Shown here: in pieces, positions 33,988 through 44,989 of the stretch
How the letters are laid out: each line of letters begins with the position of its first letter
Position numbering within the stretch: the first letter of the stretch is position 1
NCBI RefSeq assembly: GCF_003576645.1
Contig: NC_044923.1
Coordinates: 14,279,226-14,343,225, forward strand
DNA length: 64,000 bases
Origin: Ipomoea triloba
Lineage: Eukaryota > Streptophyta > Magnoliopsida > Solanales > Convolvulaceae
Reading direction: 5' to 3'
Made by a program: the position numbers and the translations under genes
The notes under the pieces: generated by a model
Seen by the model: only the letters and a program-made list of their open reading frames with translations
Database searches by the model: none
Told to the model about the DNA's origin: nothing

Positions 33988-36900
33988 ATGGCTCCAAAGT
34001 ATTTCCCTTTGAGATGGGAGAGCACTGGGGATCAATGGTGGTTTGCCTCTCCCATTGACTGGGCAGCTGCCAATGGGCACTATGATCTGGTGAGAGAGCT
34101 TCTTCAGCTGGACCCAAATCTGCTCATAAAGCTCACCTCTCTGAGGAGAATTCGCCGCCTAGAGACCCTCTGGGACGACGAGGAACACTTGGGCGGCGTG
34201 GCTATCTGCCGCGCTCAAGTCGCCAAAAAGCTCCTCCATGAATCCGAGACCAAGAAGGGGCAGACTTCCCTGATCAGAGCAGGGTATGGGGGGTGGCTTC
34301 TTTACACTGCTGCCTCGGCCGGGGATTTGGAGTTTGTGAGAGAATTGGTGGGGAGAGAGCCACTTCTGGTGTTTGGGGAAGGGGAGTATGGGGTTACCGA
34401 TATGTTTTACGCGGCGGCCAGGAGTAAGAATTGTCGGATTCTCAGGCTGTTGCTTCATTGTTGTGTCTCCTCACCAAAGCCAAAGGGTGTTGGGAGTGCT
34501 GCTTTCAACAAGGAAATGGTGAATAGGGCTGTTCATGCTGCTGCGAGAGGAGGGAATGTTGAGGTTCTGACAGAGCTTCTGGGGAATAATTGCTCTAACA
34601 TTTTGGATTTGGATTATAGGGATGATCAGGGTGCTACTCTCTTGCATTCAGCTTCAGGAAGAGGACAGGTTGAGGTTAGTATCAAACGCTTACCATTATG
34701 CTAAAAGCCGCCTAACTTTATTTCCTTATACAGTCACATTTTCTGAGTGTTACGAGCTATAGCTAGTAGCCAAGGCACAACTTTATTTCCTTATAAACTC
34801 TCATACATTTTCGACTGGGTGCTAGACTTGGCCTTTATCAACCCGTGAGCTGACTTTGATATCACTTGTTACCACTTAAGCCTATAGCTAGTAACGAAGG
34901 CACGACTTTATTTTCTTATAGACCACCGCCACACATTTTTGAGATGCTGGGTGCTGGATTTGGCTTTTACCTTTATCCAACCTCCTCCCAACACCTAACC
35001 ACCTGGCATTGGAGTTGGCTCTTTGCCAGCCTCAGCCCAACACCATCACTGCTAGTTGATTTATGAATTGCATTTTACAATTATATTCTCCATACTTTCT
35101 ACTACCTTTGCACTCCAATATGGCCATGATGAATGAAAATGCCAACATTATATTAATTTTTCCTGCTCTTGACTGGACCACATATGTATTTTGGGGCCAC
35201 AGCCATTGAAAGTTTTTGCAATTAGTTATGTTAGTCACAGGAAGCTTGTGTTTCTGCCTGGAGGTGAAACTGTCATATTCTAGTAGGCTACTGTTGCATT
35301 GATTATGTTTGCTTTAAAGTGGTTATTTACCTTTAAGTGCTACAGCAAAGAAGCTTCTTAGTGGGATTGAAGCAGCCTACTGCATTTATTTGACAATATT
35401 TCCATTTGAGTAACCATTTAATTTCTTTACCAATATTCATCAACTGTTAGCTAGAGTATAATAATAGTTATGACTGTGTAGGATGTATGTCATGTAATCC
35501 GCACAGGTAGCTCAGTTGGTTCTTGGGTATCAGATTGTAGGCAAGGGCAAGAGTAATTAGTGTTATAAGGCCTGGTTCTTGGGTATCAGATTGTAGGCAA
35601 GGGCAAGAGTAATTAGTGTTATAAGGCCTGCACGGATAGTTCTGTTGGTTATTGAGTGTCAGATTGTGGGCAAGGGCAAGAGTTAGTGTTATTGAGTTTG
35701 AGTTTTATTCAAAGCTATGTTGCCATATATAAAGGGTCTTCGTAAGCGATTCACAAATAAATAAGTTTTACATGTTGCACTGCTGTTTGGTGTAATGGCA
35801 TCTACCTACTACATCTATGACCTAAAACCGAAAAGGATCAAATTCCACTTTGTCATTTCCTACTAAAAAAAAGCTGCAGAAACTTCATACAGAGTCATTA
35901 GACTAAACCATACTAATAGCTTGACTTGTAAGGTTAATTGTTTCATACAGATGCTATCCAAGCCTCTCTTTTTGCAGAAGTTTGCTCTAATGGTTTTGGT
36001 ATATTATACACAGTAATGATAGATCGAGATTTAGTTGTTTAACACTGATCTTTCATTTCCAGTGGGATTTCTCTTTTCTCTTCTTTTCTTTTTCTGTTCT
36101 GTTCTGTTGGAGAATTGCATTGTAACTCTGATCATGTTTTATGCAATTAAATTTGGTTATTCTTTTCTTTCTGCACAGGTGGTTAAGAGTTTATTAGCGT
36201 CCTATGATGACATTAGCAGTTCCCGGGATAAGCTAGGGAACACAGCGCTACATGTGGCTGCTTACCGGGGCTACTTAACTGTCGTGGAAGTTCTTGTATC
36301 AGCATCTTCCTCATCCGTCTCGCCGACAAACGATCATGGAGACACGTTTCTCCATATGGCTGTCGCAGGCTTCAGCATCCCAAGTTTCCGGAGATTGGAC
36401 CGACAAATAGAGCTAATGAAGCAGTTGGTGAGTGGGGAACTTGTGAACATAGAAGGCATCATCAATGTAAGGAACAATGATGGTAAAACTGCTCTTCATG
36501 TTGCGGTAATGGACAGCATTGTTCAAACTGATCTGGTGGAGCTTCTAATGACCGTGCCCTCGATTGATCTGAATATCTGTGATGCTGAAGGGAATACTCC
36601 GTTGGATCTCCTCAAGCAACACCCACAGTCTGCTTCTTCGGAGATATTGATAAAGCGACTCGTTTCTGCTGGAGGGATTTCCAATTTTCGAGACCATACG
36701 ACGAGAAGTGCCATAGTTCCACATCGAAAGACACACGAGTGGATCATTGGCAGCCCAGGGACCTCTTTTAGGATGTCTGATGCAGAAGTGTTTGTCCACG
36801 TGGGTGTGGAGAATGTGTGTGACGATGTTCACAGTGGCCTTGCAGGCATGGATGATCATGAAACAACTCAAATGAGTCCTTGCCTTTCTGTTGCTGGTTC

Positions 36901-37480
36901 TAACTCATCACAGGGCAAGAAATTGGCTTCAGTAAACAGCGCTGCCAGGCGCCTAAAGGCGCTTCTGCAGCGAGCGTGGAGAAAAGAGGCAATCGAAAAG
37001 GACTACTGTGTTGAATCTTACACTACAGGATGTTTGAGCTTAGCAGAGAAACCGCCTATCCCACTACGACAGAGATTTTCTACGACGCCCTCTGTTGCTG
37101 ACAACCAAGAAACAACACCAACTTCTTCTTTGTCTCCCATTAGTCCATCTTCCAAAAAGAAGTTTGGTGGCGGGCTAAGTTGTGGTGTCTTCCATGCAAC
37201 GCCACGTTCATCCTTCGGGTCACCTTTAAGTGTCCTTTCAGGGTCATCTTGGGCATCTCCCGCGTCTCTGAGTCAGGCAAGGAGCAACACCAGCAGCAGC
37301 GTGAAGCTTTTCTACAACGGAGAGAAGTCGAAAATGAAACGCAAATACAATTCCCTCAATATGAGGCTGGTGAACAAGTACTTGTGCTTTGGTGCTCAAG
37401 GCCTAGCCATGGAACATCATCCCAGTAGCAGCGGCTGCAACCCGCAGGATCAGTTTTACAAGCATCCAGTTGTAGCATGA
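33988..37480 (+). CDS. Ankyrin-repeat protein, two exons, 662 residues
   Basis: Exon 1 is 33988-34674 and ends in phase 0 before GTTAGT. The intron is 34675-36178 (ending CTGCACAG). Exon 2 is 36179-37480 and ends at TGA. The protein starts MAPKYFPLRWESTGDQWW, the conserved opening of a plant ankyrin family, which is why I chose this Met. Ankyrin units are seen at about residues 20-38 (SPIDWAAANGHYDLVRELL), 105-122, 177-197, 214-235 (spanning the splice), 248-268 (GNTALHVAAYRGYLTVVEVL), 282-294, 329-339 and 366-376. The C-terminal third is Ser-rich and basic (SAARRLKALLQRAWRKEAIE, then a Ser/Pro tract), with no membrane helix. A protein-protein interaction role is likely from the fold; the partner is unknown. 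No stop or frameshift is present, unlike everything around it, so this is probably the only functional host gene in the window. Confidence 0.92.
35501..35720 (+). repeat. tRNA-like SINE remnant with 56-bp internal duplication (in the ankyrin intron)
   Basis: GCACAGGTAGCTCAGTTGGT at 35501 has a good tRNA-type A box. A 56-bp unit starting ggttcttgggtatcagatt is repeated exactly at 35518 and 35574, followed by a diverged third copy beginning with a second A-box-like gcacggatagttctgttgg. A weak B-box-like gagtttgagttttattc follows near 35695. It fits a decayed tRNA-derived SINE; there is no tRNA cloverleaf. Confidence 0.5.
35778..35872 (+). mobile_element. SINE-like element (A box, B box, poly-A) in the ankyrin intron
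   Basis: TGGTGTAATGG (35788-35798) matches the polymerase III A box. GGATCAAATTCC (35835-35846) resembles the B box, 36 bases away, the usual spacing. An A run at 35864-35872 ends it. It lies in the transcribed direction of the host gene. Confidence 0.55.
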
Positions 37481-37851
37481 TCCACTTCATTCTAACAGGA
37501 GTTTTGTCCACCAGATCAGAGTATGCTATTGCTGATGAAAATTTGTGAAGTATTAGAGTAAATCCTTATTATGGAGCATCTTTAGCTAGCGATAGGTTTC
37601 CATGTTGCGGCCTTGCAGGCAGCTGTGATGCTGTTGAGATTTGCTGGAAAGGCCTTAAAACACCACTATAGGACTCACATTATTTCTTCAAATGCTTAAA
37701 ATATTTGTCAGCATTTCTAATGGATATTGGATTCACTCTATCCTTTTAATTGTCAAAAATAAGGCTTGGGTTTAATTTTTGATTAGTCAAACATGACAGA
37801 AACCGTTGTATTGTGTCTCAGGCATTAATGAGTTGATATGATAATAACTTA

Positions 37852-38109
37852 CTACCTCCGTCCCATTTTGTTTGTCTGATTCGGTTAATGAGACTTGACT
37901 GAAGTTATTTTTAATTCATATTTTCATAATATTAAGTTTAGTATTAGTATATAAAATTTATATATTTAGAAACTACATTCAAAGTACTATAAAATACAAA
38001 AAATCAAATTTAAAAATAATTAAAAATTACTAAAGAAAATAAGCAATGAAAAAAGAGTTGGTTTGACCAATGAATAGTAAACAGGACAGGTAAAATGGGA
38101 CAGAAGGAG
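37852..38109. mobile_element. Stowaway-type MITE, copy 2 (258 bp), TA target
   Basis: It opens CTACCTCCGTCCC and closes GGGACAGAAGGAG, flanked by TA at 37850-37851 and 38110-38111, about 370 bp past the ankyrin stop codon. Its interior matches copy 1 at 27603-27862 throughout. Confidence 0.92.
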
Positions 38110-38129
38110 TATTTAATTTCAAGTTTAAG

Positions 38130-38567
38130 TTTATATATATATATAATAGAGTTAGGATCATATGAGATCACTTATTTAGGTAAGATCGTGAGATCAGATT
38201 TTATGCATCCATGTAATAATTTAATGGTCTAGATTGATTTAAGATTATAAGTTGAAGTGTGTGCGAATGGTGATAAAATGTGTGCGAACGGTGATTAAAT
38301 GTGTGCAAATGATGATTAAATGTGTGCCAACGATAATTAAGTGTGTGCGAACAATGATTAAATGCGTGCGAACGGAGTGCGTGTGTCAAACAATCTAGAC
38401 CATTAAAATTTTTTAGATTGATGTACAAGATTTAATCTCAAAATTTTTTAATGGTCTAGATTGATTAAAATTCCAAGTTGAAGTGTGTGCGGACGGTGAT
38501 TAAATTTGTGCGAATGGAGTGTGTGTCAATTAATCTAGGCCATTAAAAAATATTACATGGATGCACA
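38130..38567. repeat. Inverted-repeat element with gtgtgcgaac minisatellite
   Basis: Ends share an inverted block: tgcatccatgtaat...ttaatggtctagattga near 38204 and its complement near 38530-38560. The middle holds about six 22-23-bp units of the form gtgtgcgaacggtgattaaat and a shorter second cluster. It looks like a non-autonomous DNA element, cut on its right side by the GC-ended element at 38568. I cannot name the family. Confidence 0.55.
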
Positions 38568-38855
38568 AGTAGAACCGTCAAAACAGGATTAGCCCGCCAG
38601 GTAATCCCGCCCCACGAAAAGGGTGGGGCGGGCTTTGATATTTTGGACAAAGCCCGCCCCCGTCTAACTTGCGAGCTTTAGCGGGACGAGCTTGGCGGGG
38701 CGGTGGGGCCCGCCCAATGTATAATAGAAAAATTACTAAAATAAATAAATTCTACAATAGTAAATTTATAACATTTAATGTCTTGTCAACTTGATTATAT
38801 TACTAACATTAGTATATATATATATAACCTTTTATATAATTAGTGTAATACTAAG

Positions 38856-38900
38856 TGAATTTTGGTTTACAGTTTACAGTAAACTGTAAACCAAAATTCA
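38856..38900. repeat. Perfect 45-bp palindrome
   Basis: Two 22-base arms (38856-38877 and 38879-38900) are exact reverse complements around one central base. The left arm contains ttttggtttacagtttac. It can fold as a long perfect hairpin. Confidence 0.95.
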
Positions 38901-39449
38901 TTATATAATTATATTGAATTTTATAAACTAATACACTAATTTTATAATTATATTAGTTTTCAAACGCTAAACATATAATTATATAATTATATTAGTTTTC
39001 TAATTGTACTGTTAACTAAACATATAATTATATAATGATATTAATTTTATACTAGTATTTTCACCCGTGCAATGCAGTTATAATATATTAAGAATATTTG
39101 GATCGATATATAATTATATAAATTATAACATCAAATATTATATAGTGCAATTGAAGATATGTTTTGGATTGATTATGTTTTCTGATGTTATCCTTGTTTG
39201 AATTGTAGCAAATAATTGCTTAATTAATTAATAGCTAATGTGTAAATGTACGCATGCAGTGCTGAAACTTTAGAGATTTTATATATCATTGTTTAGGATT
39301 TTTATAAATTGGGCAAATATGCTCGTTCTATAGTAACTCAGTTATAGGAATCAATTGCTATTCAAACTCATATGTATGGAAGATATATTTTTGTGTAGAT
39401 ATATAACAATTTTTCCATCTTGGAAAAAACCTAATATCACCGGTTATAT

Positions 39450-39761
39450 TTACACATTATTAAAAACCTCTTTGTAGACAACATCGATAGTAGCAACACA
39501 ATCTTGTCCATCCTCGTCTAGAATTGAACTAATTAACACTTTCAGGCTATTAGGATGGGTGACTTGGAAGAAAGGCATGTACAATTGATTGTAATTAAAA
39601 ACTGGTTTTTTCAACAATAACCCAACGTGAGTTAGTGTTCGGCCCTAGCTTTTGTTGATAGTCATAGCATATGCAAGCATCAATGGGAATTATTTATACT
39701 GGAACTTGAAGGACAATCTCGTATCAGAAAGAGTGAGAGACATTCGAGGGATAAGAACTTT
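39450..39761 (-). pseudogene. Helitron Pif1-like helicase, C-terminal fragment
   Basis: One minus-strand frame of 104 codons reads KVLIPRMSLTLSD, FPLMLAYAMTINKS, then a stop, GRTLTHVGLLLKKPVF, LYMPFFQVTHPNSLKVLI and DVVYKEVFNNV before TAA at 39450-39452. These are the closing motifs of the Rep/Hel protein of plant Helitrons (pattern FPLxLxxAMTINKSQGQTL, LPxPVFxHGQLYVA, VYKEVFxNV). Two in-frame stops (one after FKFQYK, one after NKS, where Gln is expected) show decay. The frame is broken too often to appear as a long ORF. The upstream Rep and ATPase parts are gone. Confidence 0.85.
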
Positions 39762-40458
39762 GGTTCAATATTTCATACATATAAAGCAAGTCTCTGACTA
39801 TTGTGAGAAGTTAGTAACCTTGAGTCTAACATACACATAAAGCATTGTGTGATAGTGGGTAGTAACTTTGGTTCAATATTTCATACATAAAGCATTGTTT
39901 CGAGCTTGTTTCTATGCTCTCAAAATTCAAATCATCATACTGGCATCAGGCAATAAAGAAAAATGTATCAGAATGTATGAATCATATATTTAAACTGTTA
40001 ATCCAAACTTCACTCCAGATTACCAAATGGAGTGTATGGTTTTTTGGAATGATGCCCATCCAAACTGTTGAAATGCGATGTCCATAACCGTTGATTGGCA
40101 GACTACTTATGCTTCATATTTCATCAAAGTATTCGTTTCTTATGATATTATGATTTATTACATATAAGAATCGACAAATAAACTATAGTATGAGTCTTCT
40201 TTGCATGCAACAAATATACAAAAATGCAGTGTTCTAAAATAAGTGTATAAATGCAATATGTAGATAATTTGCATTGCATTATATATCATTAATTTAATTA
40301 CTTGTCGATTAGTTATTGCAAGATCTTGAAGTACACTTATATTTTGATATTCAGTAAGTATAACTATATTAGAGAAAAATTTACCTGGGAGTAATAGGAT
40401 AATCAGTTGAGTGATTATTGGTTGACCGTAGAGCGTTGATATTCTCTGGACAAATAAC

Positions 40459-40920
40459 TGTTGAAAAAATAGCATAAAATGACATTTTAGTGGCTATATT
40501 GTGGTACAAATATATATGGGGTCCACTTTCGATTCGGATCGAGTCAAAGTGAATTCGGGTCTTCGTAGTTAGACGAAAAGATTGATATATTGTACGCTCA
40601 AAACGGATAATGGGTGAATGAGAAATTGGTTCTCAAAGTTGACTCATTTGAGTTAGAAAAATGGAGAGAAAAAGCTTTCAAGTAGCTTTTGTCCCATATT
40701 GGTTTGGGAAAGTGGGTTTGCACAGCTACTCATACAAGAGTATTTTTAAGGCTTATTGAATTGTATAGCATAGAGGCTCTTTCTCGCACGCAAGGGGGTG
40801 CAAATCAAATCCCAAAATGAACTTGAAAAGGATTAACTCGTGTGCTCCGGCACCTGCAAGCACGAATGTCGTTCAGAAAATTGCATGACCTGGGTTGAGT
40901 TATGCGAAATTTTGGTAACA
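40459..40920 (+). mobile_element. Solo LTR of the Tork-like family (462 bp)
   Basis: It opens TGTTGAAAAAATAGCATAAA and closes TTTTGGTAACA. The first 260 bp match the LTR at 58113-58505, and the last 125 bp match, inverted, 44990-45117. No coding or primer site adjoins it. The flanking pentamers are ATAAC and TCAAC, so the target duplication is imperfect or has mutated. It lies inside the outer Helitron. Confidence 0.8.
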
Positions 40921-40924
40921 TCAA

Positions 40925-41450
40925 CCATATTTTACAATATTATGCAAACCTTAATAGTATATAGGAGTGTTTTGGGCGGGAAGTTAAAGTTGAGGATATT
41001 GTTTTTATTAATAATTAATAATATCGATATAAATATAGATTGCATTGCAGGAAAATATATGTACTGTATTATTACGATTAGTAATTTTAATCTAGAATTG
41101 TATTACGAATAGGAACGTAGGGAAGAATATATTTTATTAGGAATTGTATTACCATATTTTACAATATTACGCAAACCATAATAGTATAGGAGTGTTTTGA
41201 GCGGGAAGTTAAAGTTGAGGATATTGTTTTTATTAATAGTATAGAAGTATAGATTGCATTGCAGGGAAAATATATGTACTGTATTATTACGATTAGTAAT
41301 ATGAATCTAGAATTGTATTACAAATAGGAACTTATGGATGAATATATTTTATTAGGAATTGTATTACCATATTTTAATGTACAATTGTATTACGAATTGA
41401 ATAGGAATCATATTACCATATTTTGCAATATTACGCAAACCTTAATAGTA
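40925..41450. repeat. Direct repeats of the Helitron 5' region
   Basis: Copies beginning ccatattttacaatatta start at 40925 and 41152 (227 bp apart), with a shorter third at 41416. Each contains gcaaacc.taatagtata and ggagtgtttt.gcgggaagttaaag. The third copy is interrupted by the 41451-42269 Helitron and continues at 42270. Confidence 0.85.
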
Positions 41451-42269
41451 CTAGTTTTATACGCGCATTGCGCGAATGGATGGGTTAATGCCCAATGTTT
41501 ATATTTAAATAAATATTTGAAAGTATATCAATGCAAGATTATATAGGAGAAGTTTATACATGGGTAATTGAATGTCGAATTTTTTTATTTAAATATCTAA
41601 CTCAAAGTATATGAATCCAAGATAATATAGAAAATTCATTATAATTATTACTAAAATAAATGTTTGCAACCTCGTAAAATCGATAGTCTAAATATTTGGT
41701 CTAAAAATGATAGTCTAAATAAATACTACTTTTAATTTGAATTTTTCTAAGTGTTCTTAATTCTCTTTTGAGTAACATTGTCATTGTCTTCATCTTTACA
41801 ATTTGTTCTCTTCCTTTTTGTTGGTAGTGTGCTGTTTGCAATTCTAAATTTTCAAATAAAGGTATTGTAGACACATAATTCTAAATTAAAGAAATACATA
41901 TATCATTTTTTGTTGTAGTTACTAATTTATTTAATTTAATAAGTGTAAAATAGACTGAGAAACTTAATTATGTCAAATTTGATTGAGATGAGGTTCGAAC
42001 CTAAGACTTTTCTTATAGAAATTAATGGGTAAGTTAAAAGTTAACAGAATATTAACAGGGAAGAGAATATTTAACGGAAAACTTAACGGATAATCATAAA
42101 AGTAAGGTTAAATTAGGTAATCTCTATTAATAATATTAATCTGAATTATCTTAACAATCTATTTGATTAAATAATTCATTTGAATCATCCATTTGATTAA
42201 ATAATTTGACCGCCATTTTTTCTACCCATTTTAGGCCTAACTCTCTTTGGCTCTTATTAGTATAGTAGA
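41451..42269 (-). mobile_element. Non-autonomous Helitron (inner), 819 bp
   Basis: On the minus strand it opens TCTACTATACTAATAAGAG and closes CGCGCAATGCGCG (a perfect 6-bp-stem hairpin at 41462-41474), seven bases, then CTAG. Host A and T flank it with no target duplication. The empty site is visible in the window: joining the flanks gives taatagta/taggagt, which matches the intact repeat copies at about 40951 and 41180. No coding is seen inside. Confidence 0.9.
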
Positions 42270-42540
42270 TAGGAGTATTTTGGGCGGAAGTTAAAGTTGA
42301 TGATATTGTTTTTATTAATACTATAGATTATGTTTTCGAACTATAAACATATAATTATATAATTATATTAGTTTTCTTACTGTAAACTTATATATTAGTT
42401 TTTATATTAATTTTTATTTAAATTTAAAATTGTTAAAATTAGTGGGCCCCGCCAAGGCCCTCGGGTTTAAGGCGGGCCGGGGCGGACCGACCTCCTTTAG
42501 TCCCGTATTTTGGCGAACTTTTTAGTCCGCCCCCGCCATA

Positions 42541-43374
42541 TATATAAAGGATCATGTGAAACAATTGTCTTAGGTGAGAAATAGGATGAAATTATATCCG
42601 TAGATTGAGTCCAAATCAAGGGTCCAAATTGGAGATTTTTAAAAAAAAAAATACTGTGGCATTATTGTAATTTTATGTAAGTTAATTTTTTTGCCTTCTA
42701 GTGCACATTTTTCCTTTTTCCAGTGCATATTTTTATGCCATACAGTGCACATTGTTCATTCTTCCAGTGCACATTGTTATGTCACACAGTACACATTTTT
42801 CCTTTTTCTAGTGAACATTATTATGCCATACAGTGCACATTGTCAGTGGCGGAGCCAAAAAAATGTCCCAGTGGAGGCGAAACATAAAAGAGGTGACACC
42901 AAGTTGCTCCCTTATATGGGAAGTTGTGGGTTCGAGAGTTAGTGGAGGCAATATTTATTCTTTGTGCTTCAATAGGTTAAGAAAGTAATAATGAACAGAT
43001 ACTTCATTGTAATAGAGTCAGTATTATTAAAAAAAAATGAAACACTTAAAAGGAATATAGTCATAAATATTGTTGGATATAGACGAAAAATAAAACACAT
43101 CAAAACTTTATACAAATATTAATAACAATATATGAAACATAATTAATTTGATAAATTAATTCAAATAGAAAACACATTATAAATTACACATCTCATTACT
43201 AATTTTAAAAAAAGTTATATATATTTATATACAATAAGGGATGAGCACGTCCAATTCTAAGGATTCGAACCCTCACCCTCTTTAAAAAAAAAAAAACTCA
43301 CCCCAACCAACTCCATTAACTAATCAATTTGATAATTGTATCTGTTTTCATATACTTATATCTAAAAATGTACT

Positions 43375-43407
<33 letters not shown>

Positions 43408-43916
43408 TATACATATATATACATATATATATATACATATATGTATATATATATATGTATATATATGTATATATATGTATATATATACATATATGTATAT
43501 ATATATGTATATATATGTATATATATATATAAGGGTTATATATATATAAGGGCTATATATGGGGTAGGGTGGCTCTGCCAATGCACATTGTTCCTTATAC
43601 CAGAGCACATTGTTGTGCCATATAGTTCACATTTTTCCTTCTTCTAGTGCACATTTTTATGTCATATAGTGCACATTGTTGTGTCTTCCAGAGGGTTTTT
43701 TTTATTTTTATTTTTATTGTAAATGATAATTTTTTAAAAAGATCAATTAATCTTGATCACTAATTACTAATTTGAGTTGAATATTGTTTGTTTGTTTATT
43801 ATTTATGGTCGTTTATGATTTGTGTTGAAGATCCTATATTAAATTTAATTTTTTTCAATAATTGTTTTACATCTTTGTGCCTCTAGTGCACATTTTTTGC
43901 CTTTTCACCCGAACCC

Positions 43917-43920
<4 letters not shown>
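42541..43920. mobile_element. MITE-like element with gtgcacatt repeats, split by a hAT insertion
   Basis: The left end tatataaaggatcatgtgaaa and the complement of the right end (atatatgaagggttcgggtgaaaa) are similar inverted termini. The interior holds about ten copies of agtgcacatt(g/t)tt with ccttcttcca- or tgccatac-type spacers (42700-42842 and 43584-43690, one more near 43885). A (TA)n run at 43921-43962 follows. Family unknown; the inserted hAT element shows that the two halves were once continuous. Confidence 0.6.
42844..43583. mobile_element. Non-autonomous hAT-type element, 740 bp, TSD CACATTGT
   Basis: The ends CAGTGGCGGAGCCA and TGGCTCTGCCAATG are inverted repeats (12 of 14 match) and are flanked by a perfect 8-bp duplication CACATTGT (42836-42843 and 43584-43591). 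The CA-start TIR and the 8-bp duplication are hAT features. No transposase is present; a (TA/TACA)n tract fills 43378-43535. Confidence 0.92.
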
Positions 43921-43964
<44 letters not shown>

Positions 43965-44121
43965 GCCTTATTCACATGAGTACACATATTAATAGAGGAC
44001 TATGAGGACAAATCATATCCATCCAACACAATATCACAAACGGCTGAGATTATGCATCCTCATGGAGTGTAGAAGCTCTTGATAAATTGAGATATTGTCC
44101 ATGATTCGGCTGTTGGGAAAC

Positions 44122-44979
44122 TGTTAGGAAATATTACTACGAAAATAATATTTCTGGGAAAATAACAATGAGAAGAACGAAAGGGATAATATGGAAAGGG
44201 TTAACACGAGTCGAGCGAAGCACTATTTCCTTAAAACCTTATTTGATACCTCCTAAATAAAGTACTAGGAGCGTTGTAGCCTAGGTTTCCTAGGATAAAA
44301 CGTGTTACGATTCACAGTTTGAGCACCCAAACTAATGAACCCAGCGAACTAGAGCAAACGGTATGAACACAGTGTGAAGAAAGGAGTAGAAGCAGAGTTT
44401 CGAGAGAGAGAAAACAATTCGATGTTTTTAGTGTATGTAAATCTGCTGCTTCCACCAACGAATATATAGGGGTTGAAGATTAAATAGCAATTAACCATGG
44501 CATTAATCTGATAATTAAATCAGACCTTTAACTCCTGTAACAGCTGACCATTACTTGAGATTTAATTCAAAATTTAAAAATTGGAATTAATACGAAATTA
44601 ATTCCGTAACAGATGAATTAAGTCTCTGAATGGTCACAGACGAGAACACGAGGAGTAAACCCGAGGAATACAAGAGGGGCGAGGACTACGATAGAGATCG
44701 TTACCACGAGTACTTAAGACCGAGTCCTCTTGGTCTCTAGTACTCTAAGTCCTCTACCCGAGTCTTCTACTCAAGTAAGTCCTTTCCTCAAGTAAGTCCT
44801 CTACTCAAGTAAGTCCTCTCCTCAAGTAAGTCCTCTACCCGAGTAAGTTTTCTTGTTACCAAGTCTTCTACTTGAGTCCTCTTGTTACCAAGTCCTCTAC
44901 TTGAGTCCTCTTGTTACCAAGACCTCTACTCGAGTAAGTCCTCTACCCTAGTCCTTAAGACTGAAGTTAAGTAGCTATG
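44122..44979. repeat. LTR-like segment with tandem agtcctctac repeats
   Basis: It opens TGTTAGGAAATATTACTACG like an LTR and has no coding. From about 44715 to 44945 there are repeated units of aagtcctctactcaagt and gagtcctcttgttaccaag. The right edge is the Tork-like element at 44980. I cannot find a partner LTR, so this is an unassigned LTR or solo-LTR fragment. Confidence 0.4.
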
Positions 44980-44989
44980 TGTTGGAAAA

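Larger units (their letters stand above)
39052..42327 (-). mobile_element. Helitron with helicase remnant (outer), about 3.28 kb
   Basis: On the minus strand the 5' end is TCTATAGTATTAATAAAAAC (from 42327) and the 3' end is gcacgggtgaaaataCTAG (ending at 39052), with host A before and T after, as expected for Helitron insertion. A short TGCA-A-TGCA dyad precedes CTAG, degenerate compared with the full hairpin usual in this family. A Pif1-like helicase C-terminus lies near the 3' end in the same orientation. The element holds a solo LTR (40459-40920), internal tandem copies of its own 5' region and a second Helitron (41451-42269). Host sequence on both sides is related to the AT-rich repeat at 38955-39050. 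Confidence 0.7.
38568..42543. mobile_element. Element with GC-rich inverted ends, probably hAT-like, class uncertain
   Basis: The left end (TAGAACCGTCAAAACAGG, then repeated cccgccc/ggcgggc to about 38712) and the right end (gggccccgccaagg at about 42444 to ccgcccccgcca near 42537) are GC-rich in an otherwise very AT-rich interval, and are roughly inverted copies (ggggcccgccc against its complement). The outermost left bases have no clear partner on the right, so the right end is probably truncated by the neighbouring MITE-like element. No transposase is seen. The interior is occupied by a Helitron. Confidence 0.45.

Noticed and set aside
35501..35520. A tRNA gene
   Set aside because: Only the A-box region resembles a tRNA. 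No anticodon arm, T arm or acceptor pairing can be made.
36035..36178. In-frame upstream extension of ankyrin exon 2 as a separate gene start
   Set aside because: It is hydrophobic, intron-like sequence that ends in a good acceptor (CTGCACAG), and exon 1 joins in phase 0 with the ankyrin repeat continuing across the splice.
43329..43647. Tyr/Ile-rich ORFs on both strands
   Set aside because: They are translations of a (TA/TACA)n microsatellite.
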